From NCBI GenBank assembly GCA_963693315.1, contig OY856186.1:461101858-461165857 (forward strand): DNA of 64,000 nt, given 5' to 3'. Below the pieces are notes generated by a model. It did not search any database and was not told the origin of the DNA. It saw only the letters and a program-made list of their open reading frames with translations. Shown here one piece after another: positions 34,401 through 47,078 of this stretch. The translations under genes and the position numbers were made by a program. How positions within the stretch are numbered: position 1 is the first letter of the stretch; each line of letters opens with the position of its first letter. Source of the stretch: Diogma glabrata (taxonomy: Eukaryota > Arthropoda > Insecta > Diptera > Cylindrotomidae).

Positions 34401-34590
34401 CAGATTTAGTTAGATTTTAAGAAATATATAAGGAAACTATGGGTTAAGGAAACTACTCGAAATATGACTATTGATGATGAAGGGATGAGAATCTATTACA
34501 AGTGGTACAGATTAATATAAGGAACAACAACTAAGGAAACTGCGACTGTAATACACTACGTTCTGACATTAATCCAGACTATCCATTACA
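31106..34590 (-). repeat. 3' LTR of the long-LTR element
   Basis: The LTR holds, left to right: a GC-richer start (31106-31500) with a (CA)n run at 31379-31407; an array of 25-bp monomers (about 31560-32745); three to four diverged units of about 160-170 bp (32860-33330, each with ATTTATAGTTACAGATAATGAT or a close variant); and a non-repetitive end. Small ORFs inside are not gene-like. Confidence 0.93.
31560..32745. repeat. 25-bp monomer array in 100-bp higher-order units
   Basis: Monomers of about 25 bp all carry GTTGA followed by AAATTTGTA- or AAATTTATA-like sequence. Four types alternate: GTTGAATAAATTTGTAGTCA, GTTGACTAAATTTATAAACA, GTTGAACCAATTTGTAATCA and GTTGATAAAATTAGTAATCC. Together they make a unit of about 100 bp repeated about eleven times, decaying at the right end. 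The same array is in the other LTR (about 39225-40370). Confidence 0.9.
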
Positions 34591-37500
34591 GAACAAGTGC
34601 TTTTTGGACGAACACTTACGACCAAAAAAGAAGTTGAAACAGGTATAGGCTGGTCGCCAATAGACCTTGTATATACATATTAGTATGGTGAAGCACCTCG
34701 ACGTACCACAGATTAGCAATCAATGCGATCGGTATTACAAACTCAGTCTTAGCAGAAACAAAGTAACAAAGTATCTATGAATATGCAAAAAAAACTTTTG
34801 GGAGGGGTATCGATAAAATCAGTATTCTACTCTATTGAAACCGATGGACAACTGAAATCTTCCAGACCCAATTTCGTTGTTCCGTTAGGCAGGCTCGCAA
34901 CCCACACCTGAACTACCACGAGTCTCATGCGTCTCCGACTACTCTAGCCGGGCCACACTGTTGTACGCTTCCGTCCAAGTGACTCTGGAAGCTGAAAAAA
35001 AACTGTTCACATAGTTTCAAAGTAACTAATTGAACCAAATTCAATACGTGCAATCTCGGAATTTTCGCGTGCAAATAGTCAAAAAAAAATTTTTGAAACA
35101 AGACCCGAACACCAAAGTTGATACACACTCGCTGAACTGTTAATTTAAAACGAAACCAATAATCTTGACCTGCAATGGCTGGGAAACACCAGCGAAATTC
35201 ATTATCATACTGACAAAAAAAAATATAACTCATTACCGATGTTAGGCGCGAATGTCCTTGGAATGGTAAACATCTCTACGTTTAGAAGCCAGGTCCTCCA
35301 GTTCGTAAGCAGCGCTACCTACCAACCTTCAAACGTTGGCTTCGCAAACTTTTGTGAGAGCGATACCGAGGATTTTCTGCAGTTCCCCGCATCGCTCAAA
35401 ATAATATTACGACAGAATTCAATGTTTTGTTTTTGGCTAAACCCCCAAGAGAGGAAGCTGGTGGACTGGGGGCCCTCGCAATACACTCGTCAGCGTATTC
35501 CTCGGGTAACCACAATCTCCATACCTCGCCCCTTGGAAGAATCTCAATATCTAAAACCCAAGCCAGCATTTCACCTGGCCTGAAATTAGGTTATCTGCGA
35601 ACACAGGAACAGACAATGTCGGAGCTTATTGTCGGCAATAGATCTATCAATTATTTTCTTAAATTTATTCATAGGTGATTCAATATACTTGCCACTGACA
35701 GAATTTCTGGTTGTCAATTATTTGAGAATTTGGTGAATCGATTGATTCATTTCTACTATCATCAGCATCATAAATTTTATCATATTTTAACTTTTCCACA
35801 TCGTAACAAAATCAACAGAACTTGGAAATTTTAAAACTGACATTTTTGTTTTTGAAATTTGAACCTATCCAAGCCGGTTTAAACAAATGTTATTGATACT
35901 CCAAGGCTTCAGGAACGTCCCGCTCGACCAATTCGATGTAAATAATTCAGTGATGGATTTGGAACATCAAGATTTATTATTAAATTTATATTTTCTGCAT
36001 CAATTCTGCGTGACTGTGATTAGAATACGAAAGTTGAATTCTCTTATATTTTTCTAATAATCTAAGACGTTGTGTTTGCTCATGTGCGCCCTTTATCGTT
36101 AATCAATAATTTAAAATAGCGTTCGGCACGGGATTGAGAATTGGTGAACATTGAACATTGCTTACACGAAATCACCCGGAATATGTTTTTCTATTTCTAC
36201 AATCCACAATTTCATTTCATTGAAATTATTTTCTGGCTGTGGTATTGCGTAACCAAATTGTTTGATTCCATGTTAAATTGGCATTTCGCGTTTTGGTGCG
36301 ACATCGATGGGATTCGGCATATAATTCCGTAGGATTGTTCGAAATTTTTCATCTAAAGTGACGCTGGCCACCAGTAATTGTTCACCACTACGTAAATACC
36401 GATTAAATCGTTTGTTCGATACCAGATATGAGGCTTGAAGAAGTCAATTGACTTCATCGAATACAAAAGTTTATGTTATCCGTATTTAATATTTTATCTA
36501 CAATAGGTTGAGACATTCGACCCAATGTACCAACCAAAACGATACGTCAATCTTATCCACAGCGGACATTATGAAAACTCAAACCGCCGCACAGGACCAG
36601 ACCAATACAGACAAGTATAAGGAGAGCGAAAAGAAAATTGATATACTATCAAATGCGAGCGTTGAAACCAAATAAACGATTTAATTATTAACAACAAAAA
36701 TATTTTATTACCACACTTACTTCAAATATATTAGAGCAGAATTTAAAAAAAATTATATGGAAATTTAGTGATTCAAACCTCAAACAGCTGCGCGATGTCT
36801 GACCAATTCGTCCATTAGATTAAATAAGATTTATTATTGGCTTGATATTATTTTACTACTATTTACAAATGTTTTCCAAGGTGCTGATATATGAACAGAA
36901 CAAAAATAAACGGTGAGATTTGAGAGAAAATAAGTATGCTACAAATATGGCAGGAGATGGCAATTATGAAAATGTTCTGACCAATTCGACACAAGTATAA
37001 ATTTTTTTTTTTTTTTACTTTAAAAAAAAATGTTAATCTGACAACAGCCGAGTGTGTAACACACAAAAAAAAAACTATCTTGGCTGATGCTTGTATTTGA
37101 TTTGACCAAACAAGGTAAAAATTGTACTGTGAGAGAAAATAGGTATACTACAACTATGGCAGAAGATGAGCACAAAAGAAAATTTACAGACCCAATTCCG
37201 GGCAGGTCTGACGGTTCCCGATACTCAAAACTGAGTAACAAACAAAAAAAAATATATAGAAGTGCGGCAAGCCTACCGGTTCGGCAAGAAAATACTCAAA
37301 ATTAACAAAATTGAATCTTGCCTGTACAAGAAAAAAATTATATATAAAAATTTAACCTAACATGCAGGAATATAATTTAAGGAAATCTCTAAGCTACTTA
37401 AATTAATATTTACAAATTAATACTTCTGCCGTGGACTTCTATCTGGATTATGGTATATGTAAGATTTGTCCTTTGATTTGACTTTATGTATATTTTATCC

Positions 37501-37596
37501 TTTTGTTATTTTATTAAGTATAATTTATCGTGTTGGTATCTAAAATTGTGATAGAGAAAAAAAACCAATAAGTACATGATTTTATCAGCAGTTTTA

Positions 37597-37735
37597 TTCA
37601 TTTACCAATAAATATTTATTCATTTATTTATTAATAAATATTTATTTATTTATTTAATATATTTATTTATTTATTTATTCAATATATTTATTTATTTACT
37701 TATTTACTGACGACGGACGGACGGACCAATCACGG
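37597..37735. repeat. ATTT-type microsatellite, then GACG repeats
   Basis: Runs of TTTATTTA broken by AATATA, ending in GACGGACGGACGGACC. Simple repeat within the interior of the long-LTR element. Confidence 0.9.
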
Positions 37736-38747
37736 GGGGAGTTCACCACACCTGGGGTTGGAAGTGGTGATCGCCGTTCTTTCTTAATTTATGTTGATTT
37801 TATTTTGTTTTTTTAGTTTGTTTGGGGACCAAAAAAAAAGTTTAAAATTCCCTACGTTAAAGGATGGGAAATCAGAAAGGAAAAGGGAAGAAGAGGGGAT
37901 GTAAAAGGATGGGAAAAGGTAGGGTGGGAAAGGAATAAGATGGGGTATGTGCTGATGGGATTTCACCCAGCTGACAAGTGCTGACGGGATGGCCAGAAGA
38001 TAAATCCTCTGGACCACCATTCGATCATCAACACCCGCCATCTGCGATCCACACCACCAACACATACGGGCGAGGTGCTATGACCTGAGTGGATCCAGTC
38101 AACCACGGCATAAAAGCTGAGCGGACATCTTCCCTCAGTAGCTGATCGGGCTACTTTGGAAAAGGTCCCTCAGTATTATCCATGGGGAACCGAAACACTC
38201 AGGCCATAGGAAACCAATATTGTCGGGAGGGGACTCTAACGATTAGACAATATCAGTTCGGACTGGACTCTGAGGACACCACGAACCCGAAGCCTGACCA
38301 GGTGACCAGACTCGGACGAGAATTGGCGTATACACCAATTCACGTCAGTCTAGGTCTGGCACCTGAATCACCTTCGGCCCTCGTGACATCGCCAGAAACC
38401 CAGCCCGTAACTAGGGTCCGTGGGGTTGTAATGCCCATTGGAAATACTTCCTAAGAAATATTCCCACCCTTGCGTTAACCAAAAAAAAACAAAAGGAGAA
38501 ATATTGCTGGAGGCGTAGGGACGCAACTCCCCATCAAAGAAAAGTCTGAGGGATCTCAGACTTCCTTTGCTCCTGCGCGTTTGAAGCAGGGAATTGCTTC
38601 CACGCCGCCAGAGTCTTTACTATTGTTTTAGTGGAAAATGAAATTAAATTTGAAGAAAAAAATTTTCAAAAAAAAATTTTTCAAAATTTTTGAAAATATG
38701 GAGGGACTCCTCCAGAGTCCTACATTGCGGTAGGGACCCTTAGAGAA

Positions 38748-38765
38748 GCCCCACGTTGGGCGCCA
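38748..38765 (-). promoter_or_regulatory. primer-binding site, tRNA-Lys
   Basis: The plus strand reads GCCCCACGTTGGGCGCCA, the 3' end of eukaryotic tRNA-Lys(CTT) with its CCA. The minus strand is therefore a TGGCGCCC-type primer site, three bases from the right-hand LTR. This fixes the element's direction and points to a Ty3/gypsy-type relative, which often use tRNA-Lys. Confidence 0.9.
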
Positions 38766-38768
38766 ATT

Positions 38769-41700
38769 TGTAATGAAGCGCTTTCTCATTGGCGAACCAA
38801 TGAGAAGGACATAGCAGGAAGCGTACCTAGCGAGATTGATTTTCAAGCCCCAAACTAGCTTCAGCCCATGGGAACGATAAAGTAACCCTGCTACTTCAGC
38901 ACAAATACAGACATGTACGCTATTCACGAAAGTTTGCAGAAATGGAAAGAAATACAAGTGGAAAAACGAAGACTCTGGCGACCCCTGTTGCGAAAGACCC
39001 ACGATCAACACGTCCAACCCCCACGTTCACTCACATACGCCCACACACACACACACACATTCACACCCCTTTATCATTATGACCGAAGTAATAAGATAAA
39101 TTTACTCACCCCATGATTAAACCCCGTCCTCCTATTCTGCTTCCATCAGCCCTCCATCAGCACGTTGTTCAGGTTTGAAATCTCGCAAAAATGCTTTGTA
39201 TGTCGCGAACGTTATGGAGAAACGATGAATCAATTGGCGATCAGCAGCGTTGCATAAACTTGTATTTAAAATCGTGAGTCAGTTTGTCCTTCAAAAGCGT
39301 TGACTCAATGTATAAACAATGACGTTGAACCAATTTGTAATCACATGCGTTGATAGAAGTAGTAAAAATAGTTTTAGATTTGCAGTCAAAAGCGTTGACT
39401 CAATTTATAAACAATAACGTTGAAACAATTTGTAATCAATTGCGTTGATAAAATTAGTAATCCAAATAGTTGAATAAATTTGTAGTCAAAAGTGTTGACT
39501 AAATTTATAAACAATAACGTTGAACCAATTTGTAATCAAATGAGTTGATAAAATTAGTAAAAATAGTTGAGTAAATTTGTAGTCAAAAGCGTTGACTAAA
39601 TTTATAAACAATGACGTTGAACCAAGTTGTAATCAAGTGCGTTGATAAAATTGGTAATCCAAATAGTTGAATAAATTTGTAGTCAAAAGCGTTGACCAAA
39701 TTTATAAACAATGACGTTGAAACAATTTGTAATCAAATGCGTTGATAGAAGTAGTAAAAATAGTTGAATAAATTTGCAGTCAAAAGCGTTGACTCAATTT
39801 ATAAACAATAACGTTGAAACAATTTGTAATCAATTGCGTTGATAAAATTAGTAATCCAAATAGTTGAATAAATTTGTAGTCAAAAGCGTTGACCAAATTT
39901 ATAAACAATAACGTTGAACCAATTTGTAATCAATTGCGGTGATAAAATTAGTAATCCAAATAGTTGAATAAAGTTGTAGTCAAAAGCGTTGACTAAATTT
40001 ATAAACAATAACGTTGAACCAATTTGTAATCAAATGCGTTGATAAAATTAGTAAAAATAGTTGAGTAAATTTGTAGTCAAAAGCGTTGACTAAATTTATA
40101 AACAATGACGTTGAACCAATTTGTAATCAATTGCGGTGATAAAATTAGTAATCCAAATAGTTGAATAAATTTGTAGTCAAAAGCGTTGACTAAATTTATA
40201 ACCAATAACGTTGAAACAATTTGCAATTCAAATGCGTTGAATGATTTTAAAGTCCACACCGTTGAATAAATTTGTAGTCAAATGCGTTGACTAAATTTGT
40301 ATTCAAATTCATGGAACCCAATTGCAATCAAAATCGGTGAATAATTTTATAATCCAATTCGTTGAATAAACTATTTTTATTTAAGATATATTTGAACTAT
40401 TCTTTAAATTACAGTTTAATCATTTAATAACAAGAACGACAAAAGTTATATAAACACGGTAATAATTATTTACAACTCATCACGCCAGTCTCGTACATTC
40501 TTATATTTTATATTTACAGATAATGATTTTTTTGTTTTTTTTTTTGTATTTATATTTAATAAATTAGAAATATTCACTAGCCTAAAGTTCAATAATTTAA
40601 TAACAATGACGACACATTTTAACTAACACGGTAATAATTATTCCAAATTGATCATGCCAGTCCCGTACATTCGTATAATTTATAGTTACAGATAATGATC
40701 CTTTTCTGATATTTATATTTAATATATTAGAAATATTCGCTAGACTAAAGTTCAATAATTTAAGAACAATGACGACACAATTTAACTAACACGGTAATAA
40801 TTATTTTAAATTGATCATGCCAGTCCCGTGCATTTGTATAATTTATAGTTACAGATAATGATTTTTTTTGATATTTATATTTAATAAATTAGAAATATTC
40901 ACTCGATTAAAGATCAATAATTTAATAACAATGATGACACAATTTATCGGAACACGGAATAGGTATTTAGAACAGAAAGCTAATTCGTTAAGCGAATTAT
41001 GCAGGTCCCTAATAAATTCTCACAGTTTTATAAAATTTTTGGTACCTTTACTAATCCTTTTTCACGCTTATCCAAAATGTCAGCCAAGCCCAAAAGTTTG
41101 ACGTGATATTTTTTATCCAAATTGGCACAATTTCGCGAAATGTAGGACCAGACGTCCATCAAAAGTAATATGTATCACAATCACTCACGATCGTCATCTT
41201 CATGGTGAATTTTATTCCATTGTTGAGAACTGCCGACGTAGTAAACGAAAAACACTCCTCCAACAAAATCTCATGCACGACTGACAGCCGTCCAAACACC
41301 AAAAAAACAAATGTAATAGAACTCAGAGAGAAAACAATTTACAGTCCTCATTATATAGTCAAATTTTTAGTCTCGCAATAACTCGAATATAGTGTTTTAG
41401 ATGGGAGATAATTAATTTACATCAGATTTTCAAATTATTGGGAACTTATTATAGTTCACAAAACCGTTTGCTATTTGATAATATTGTACGAAAGTAAGGT
41501 TTGGACACAAGATATTTCCGACACATCCATAACACGTATAATTGAATTCAAAATGAATCAAATACAGATTCGATCAATGATATGATGTTTAGACATTTAT
41601 TAACTACATTCTGCAATATCAGTACAGTGAAGTTCAGTTCAATAACGGAAGGATTGTTTAAAGCAAAACACTCATACAAAGACAAATCAAATGTTTAGCA

Positions 41701-42236
41701 AAGCAAGAATAGTAATTCGTTGTATGTTGACGATTGGAAACAGAATACACGTAGCTGTTATGAGGTTTTGAGAATTTCGTTGTTTCATTACGGTTTGTGT
41801 TTTGAAAAAAAAAGAAGAGTTTAAACTCAAGTAGTAAGGCGAGAACAATCGAATGGAAGTATAACGCGCGTCAATTTTAGTGCGTTGCAAGATTAAATTC
41901 TGATTACTTTTTAGTGGTTATACGAAAGATGATTAATGAAAACTATTAATTAATTCAAATTAACCAATATTATGTTATATTAATGAATAGATAACTCAAG
42001 GTAATTAGTGCAATTTTCTTTCTCCTATACCTTTGTCCGGCTATTGCAGATTTAGTTAGATTTTAAGAAATATATAAGGAAACTATGGGTTAAGGAAACT
42101 ACTCGAAATATGACTATTGATGATGAAGGGATGAGAATCTATTACAAGTGGTACAGATTAATATAAGGAACAACAACTAAGGAAACTGCGACTGTAATAC
42201 ACTACGTTCTGACATTAATCCAGACTATCCATTACA
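38769..42236 (-). repeat. 5' LTR of the long-LTR element
   Basis: Matches 31106-34590 nearly throughout. Differences seen: a shorter (CA)n run, a 2-bp difference near 39371, a 3-bp difference near 39718, and a few substitutions (for example at about 40497 and 40948). The 25-bp monomer array lies at about 39225-40370. Confidence 0.93.
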
Positions 42237-43412
42237 AACATAAGCGTAATTTTCAGAAAAGTCCATCATTACTAGTACTTCGTCTTCTGTTAGATTTTCC
42301 TTTTTTCCTGAAACAAAATTTGTTTGCTCCTTTGCAATAAAAGAGTGAGGGTTTAATATTTCTAATTTTTCAAATAATAAAGTTATGTAGTCACTAAGCG
42401 ATAGAGTTTGATTAACAAAAGTTGTTCGATCTGTTTCAGTCCAGGCACAAAATTCTACATCTGAGATAGATAAATCATCTAATAAATTCGCTATCCTCTC
42501 AGAAAACATTGAAGAATCTGGACACTTTTTACAATCACCCAAATGACATTTCGGAGTTGGATAATCACACATAATTTCACTTAAACAATCTTTATAATTT
42601 TTGACTGGCTTAAGCCAATCATCTGTGAGTTTTTCAATATTAATAGCATCTAACATTAGTTTAACATTCTGATGAATGGTACACACACAAACCGAATGTG
42701 TACCTGAAGCTCCAGCAGTTACGCAATTTTTTGGTTTTAGTTTATAAAAAGAAGTAAAACTTATATCGACATTTGGATGTGAGTCATTGAATAACACATA
42801 TAATTCTCTTGTACTCATAAGTAATAATCTTTTTTGAATTTTTTGTTTTTTGCCATCTATTATTACTGAAATACAGTTTTTTACCCCAGCCATAATTCTG
42901 CTATTAGCATCGCTATTGTAGAAGTCAATTACTGCCTCAATAGTCTCAGATGGTATACAGTATCTAGATTTTGCAGTAGTTTCTCCTAATACACCCTTAC
43001 TAGCTCTTAATTTTTTAGATTGTTTTGCCATATGACAAGTTGTTCCGAATTCAGAAACTATTTTTCTTTCACTCCAGGACAGTGGGGCTAAGGTAAGAAT
43101 ACGCAGCTTTAATGGGTCATTTTTCGGCAAAGAAGAAAATTTGCTTTTCAGATTATTTAGTATTTCTCCTAATTCAATTTCCCTAAGTGATTTTACATCA
43201 TTGAGACTATTACTATTATTTTCTGAATTATTACTTGAATCTATACTCTCTTCAAATTCCATGCTTGTAATAAAATCACTAGATTCATCTTCTTTACGTG
43301 ATTCAGTAACAGTATAATTTTGCTCCGTACAGTTTTTTAAACCGTTATTTAATTCTATAATATTTTCATCAATTTCTATGCTTTCAATAAAACTATCAGA
43401 TCCTTTACTCAT
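42237..43412 (-). pseudogene. transposase-like gene, 5' half (cut by LTR element)
   Basis: 392 codons from an ATG at 43412 to the LTR insertion point. Together with 30460-31105 the gene was about 605 codons. It has an acidic Ser/Asn-rich N-terminus (residues 1-75) and a helix-turn-helix-like segment (APLSWSERKIVSEFG, about 108-122) followed by a basic run (KQSKKLRASKG). Cysteine/histidine groups CVCTIHQNV (about 236-244) and PKCHLGDCKKCPD (about 290-302) could bind zinc. MMDFSENYAYV sits at the break, a likely first acidic catalytic site. It resembles uncharacterised multi-copy arthropod proteins that I take to be transposases of an unassigned type. Apart from the insertion I see no stop or frameshift, so the copy was intact when hit. 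Confidence 0.75.
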
Positions 43413-43689
43413 TTGCTTTTCCTTTTTTTTTTTTTTTTTTTTTTTTTATTATTTATTTTTATCCTAAAAGTTTGACAACTTGTATTGGATAATATTTAAT
43501 TTGCGATATAACATATGTATCCAAAATGACTTAAGCTAAATCTTTATTAAAATCATCTACATTCAAGCTTGAGTTTCTTGAATTAAATTAAATAGCTTTA
43601 TATACTTCCTTTATTAAAATTAATGTAAATTCAAGCTTGAATCAATTACGTTAAATTATACTGAATTGAAGTATCTTCCCATCCCAACA
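43413..43689. other. spacer with poly(T)
   Basis: A run of about 25 T (43424-43447) precedes AT-rich DNA, upstream of the gene at 42237-43412. It may be the insertion tail of a retroposed sequence on the minus strand. Confidence 0.4.
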
Positions 43690-46415
43690 TTTTTTTTAAT
43701 TTTTTTTGTTTTTTTTAATGACTAATTCTGAATGCGATATCTCTGTGTCCTCACCCATTCATTAAAAACTAATTCCTTCACCGAAGTCTTAAATTTAGAT
43801 ATTAATAATGTATTTTTAAGTGAAGATGGCAAGTTGTTATAGGATATGACTCCCATAAAAAATATATTGCTTGCACCTCTATTGGATCTAACCGCGGGTA
43901 CGTAAAGATTCGAACGTCTTCTAGTAGGGTATGGGTGCACATCTCGGAGATTAGTAAAAATCAAATTACACTTTGTAATTTTTAGTTGAATTTTGTGTAT
44001 AAATAGCAATTGTTGATAATGAGACATTGTTTCAACCGGCAATAGTTCCTTATTATACAGATTTATAGTAGGTGTCAATCTTGGCAGCATTTTTATTGTT
44101 TTGAAGAACTTGAAGGTCATTTATAATAGCTTTTGTTGTTGAAGGCTGCCAAATAACATTCATATACATTAAATGACTCTGAATATGCGCATAATAAATG
44201 GTCCAAGCTGTTTTTTCGCTAACAAATTTTCGAATTTTATATAGAGCACAAGACAATGGAGCTATTTTCTTCTTTATTTTTTCGACATGCTGCTTGAAAG
44301 TTAATTTAGCATCAATAATTAGACCGAGATATTTAACAGAATCCACTTGATTTATTTTGATTGAGTTAAAAGAAAAAACGGTTGGAGATCTACAGGCATT
44401 CGTTTGTTACCAAATATAATATAATTGGTTTTTTCCACGTTAAAAGATAAGTTATTGGAATCAAACCAAGTCGCAAGTGTTTTCAAATCGTTTTGCATTT
44501 TTTGAACTAATTCATCAGCACTTTCCGCTGTATATACACAGGCAGAATCATCAGCAAATAACTGAAGAAGTCCCTCCAATTCCAGGTTAAATATATCATT
44601 AATATAAAAATTAAACAAAAATGGTCCCAAAATTGAACCTTGCGGAACCCCTGCAATTACATTCTTTTGATTACTCCTTACACCATTTACAATAGTAAAT
44701 TGTTTTCGATTTATGAAATAGTCCTCTAAAAGAGAGAAAGATTCATCTGTTATGGTGAGATACCTCAGTTTATCTAATAAGATACAGTAGTCTATACAGT
44801 CAAAAGCCTTTTGTATGTCAACAAATAATACAGAAACATAGAGATTTTTATCAAGTGCTGTATATATCTCATTAAGGAGATTTGAGACTGCTGATTCAGT
44901 AGATGATTTATGGGTAAATCCAAATTGATTTCTATTAATGATACTGTGCTTGGAAAAATATAAAGAAAGCTGTTTTAAGATAACACGTTCATAGATTTTA
45001 GAGAAAGTGGTTGTTATAGAAATTGGACGATAGTTCGCACTATCTGTCTTGTCTCCTTGCTTATAAACTTGTTGAACTCTAGTCACCTTTAGCTCATCAG
45101 GGAATTTACCATCGATAGTTGAATTATTTATTAGTCTAGTTATAACTGGAGTAAGTGCATCTTTAAATTTAAAAATGAATTTTGCTGATATAAGATCATA
45201 TCCAACTGCAGAACCTTTATTCAAATTGTTAATAACATTATGAATTTCCTCTTGATTAATTTGGTTTATACAAAGTTTCTCATTTGTATTGTAATTTAAA
45301 AAAGATGAGTAATGTGGAATATTTGGCAAAATATTTGATTTCATTTGGCAAGTTTTAGAAACATTTACAAAGAACTTGTTAAACTCATTTGAAATAATAT
45401 TTGGATCATTTATTTCTGTTCCATTATTTGACAAAACCACAGTTTCACTCTTTTCGGATCTCATATTATTAAAAAGTAATTTACGGATAATATTCCAGTT
45501 TTTCCGGGAATCATTTTTCATTTTTTTGTTGGAACTCAAGATGAAAGTAATTTTTTTTCAGTGAATTATTTAAGTTACTTACTTGACTTCTATAGCGTTT
45601 GAATTCCATTTCAAAGAATTTATTGCATGGAAACATTTTTACATAATGGAAAAAATGTTCACGCAACTTAATTAATTCAATTAATTCCTTAGTTACCCAG
45701 GGTTTCTGTCGTTTTACTGTTGATATTTGTTTTGTATTATTTGAAATAACATTTGATAAAACATTGATTAGTTCACGAAATGAGGCAATATTGTCCAAAT
45801 GAAGAGCTAATACTTCCGCAGAAGCTTTAGTATAATCAAGTATGGTATTGGTTTTCCTAACATATTTTGGTTTTTTGATCTCAAAATCCACCTCCAAGAA
45901 TAACATCTTGTGATCAGAATATGAAATATTAGATACTGCTAATTTGAAAGCAAAGGAGAGACAGTCTGTGATAACATAATCATTGTTGTAGAGACAGTGT
46001 TAGAGATTCGTGTAGCATACATTGGATCGCAAGAATTCAATATTACAAACCCATTTGATAAGGTTAGAGTCACGAGCGCAATTGTTTGAAGATCATTTTT
46101 ATCAAGCAGGTTAATATTAAGATCACCTGACACAATTGAATTCGCGTATTTGTTTAAAATAAGATCCAGAAGATCAAGAAACGATTGCAAGTCCGCAGAA
46201 GGTGGTCTGTACACTCCAATTATGTGCAAGTTTAATTGTAGAATTTTAACAACAATACAACTGCTATCCATTGATCCTGTTTTATATGAGGTAGTTGCAT
46301 TAAATGACTCGTGAACAAAAACACTCACACCACCACCACGTTTGTGATCTCTACTGCAATGAAATGAATTGTAGTGAATTAAGTTATAGTAAGGTTCTTC
46401 ATTAGAGTACCCGAG
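43690..46415 (-). mobile_element. decayed CR1/jockey-like LINE
   Basis: The minus strand holds, in order: endonuclease region from about 46415 (HKRGGGVSVFVHESF, HIIGVYRPPSADL, VSGDLNINLL); a linker (45511-45906); reverse transcriptase (44352-45539) with SANYRPISITTTFSKIYE, VDIQKAFDCIDY, GVPQGSILGPFLFNFY and LFADDSA; then a C-terminal part (44053-44346, 43722-44120) with VHPYPTRRRSNLYVP, a motif typical of CR1/jockey-type 3' ends in insects. Frameshifts split it into at least five pieces, so it is inactive. The 5' side stops inside or beside repeat D copy 3. The tail near 43690 is T-rich on the plus strand, as expected for the 3' end of a minus-strand LINE. Confidence 0.88.
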
Positions 46416-46570
46416 TCGAATTTTAACTACGATTTAAGTAGTCGACATTCTCAAATGAACCTATTTTAGTCCTTTTCGTCCTTTATTGCCTGTAAATAAG
46501 AGCTTTTTATTCTCGATAAACTTATTAACTCCTACAAATTCTAAAAACATACTATTTAACATCTAATTAG
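46405..46570 (-). repeat. dispersed repeat D, copy 3
   Basis: Minus-strand blocks TTTGTAGGAGTTAATAAG, ACTAAAATAGGTTCATTTGA and ACTTAAATCGTAGTTAAAAT match copies 1 and 2. A fragment of the same end (GTTAAATTTCGACTCGGGTA) is also seen at about 48010-48031. Confidence 0.7.
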
Positions 46571-46673
46571 AATCTCAAAAAACTATTTACAGTCTACTTA
46601 TTCTTATGTCGTGGTATTTTGAAAAAAAAAATTGATCTGAGATCAAAAAAATTAGCTGTCAGATCAAATTAGC

Positions 46674-47078
46674 TGTCAGTTTGTGTTCTTTGGCAAAAAA
46701 GATTGATTTTTATTTTGATCTAGATTAAGTTTTAAAAATCTAAATTTTTTGGTAGATTTTACAAATACATTGAAATGTTATTTTTAATTGTCAAATTTAT
46801 GTTAAAAAAACCGCCATTTTAATTATTATTATTATTTTGTTCAAAAATAATTTATTATTATTTAAATTTCTAATTAATAATAAAGTTATTACAAATAAAA
46901 TGATAAAACGTAAAATCTATCATTTTCAAATGTAAACATAACCAAACATATCAAGTGACAGAACAAAAAGTCAAAACAATTTACTACTACATTTACAAAA
47001 GTAGATTGATTTATTTTATGCTGTTCGTTGGCAAGTAAATAAATCAATCTTTTTTCCATCAAGCCAAAGAACGCGACA
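46674..47078. mobile_element. MITE-like inverted-repeat element
   Basis: The outer sequences GTGTTCTTTGGC…AAAAAAGATTGATTT (left) and its diverged complement (right, with an 8-bp insertion) are inverted over about 35 bp. About 400 bp, no ORF, no certain target duplication. Confidence 0.55.

Larger units (their letters stand above)
34591..38768 (-). other. interior of the long-LTR element
   Basis: 4.2 kb with no recognisable retroelement protein. The part next to the primer site (about 37740-38768) is clearly richer in G+C and contains several 90-codon frames on both strands (37784-38065 minus, 38182-38454 plus) that match nothing I know. It may be a leader or packaging region. The opposite end, beside the 3' LTR (34591-34620), has no purine tract on the minus strand, so the polypurine tract is missing or unusual. 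A 100-115-codon overlap at 34925-35583 is also unconvincing. Confidence 0.6.
31106..42236 (-). mobile_element. long-LTR retrotransposon, no gag-pol (LARD-like)
   Basis: Two LTRs of 3485 bp (31106-34590) and 3468 bp (38769-42236) begin TGTAATG and end CATTACA. They flank a 4178-bp interior, with AACA duplicated on both sides (31102-31105, 42237-42240). A tRNA-Lys primer site sits beside the right LTR on the minus strand, so the element is transcribed right to left and the right LTR is the 5' one. No protease, reverse transcriptase or integrase motif is visible in the interior on either strand, so enzymes must come from a partner element. The LTRs differ by three small indels (17 bp total) and few substitutions, so insertion is recent. 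Confidence 0.92.

Noticed and set aside
34925..35583. Facing 102-codon (minus) and 114-codon (plus) frames as possible gag or env remnants
   Set aside because: No zinc knuckle, capsid, signal peptide or membrane pattern is convincing.
37784..38454. 93-codon (minus) and 90-codon (plus) frames in the GC-rich leader of the long-LTR element
   Set aside because: They partly face each other on opposite strands, have no recognisable domain, and can be explained by high G+C lowering stop frequency.
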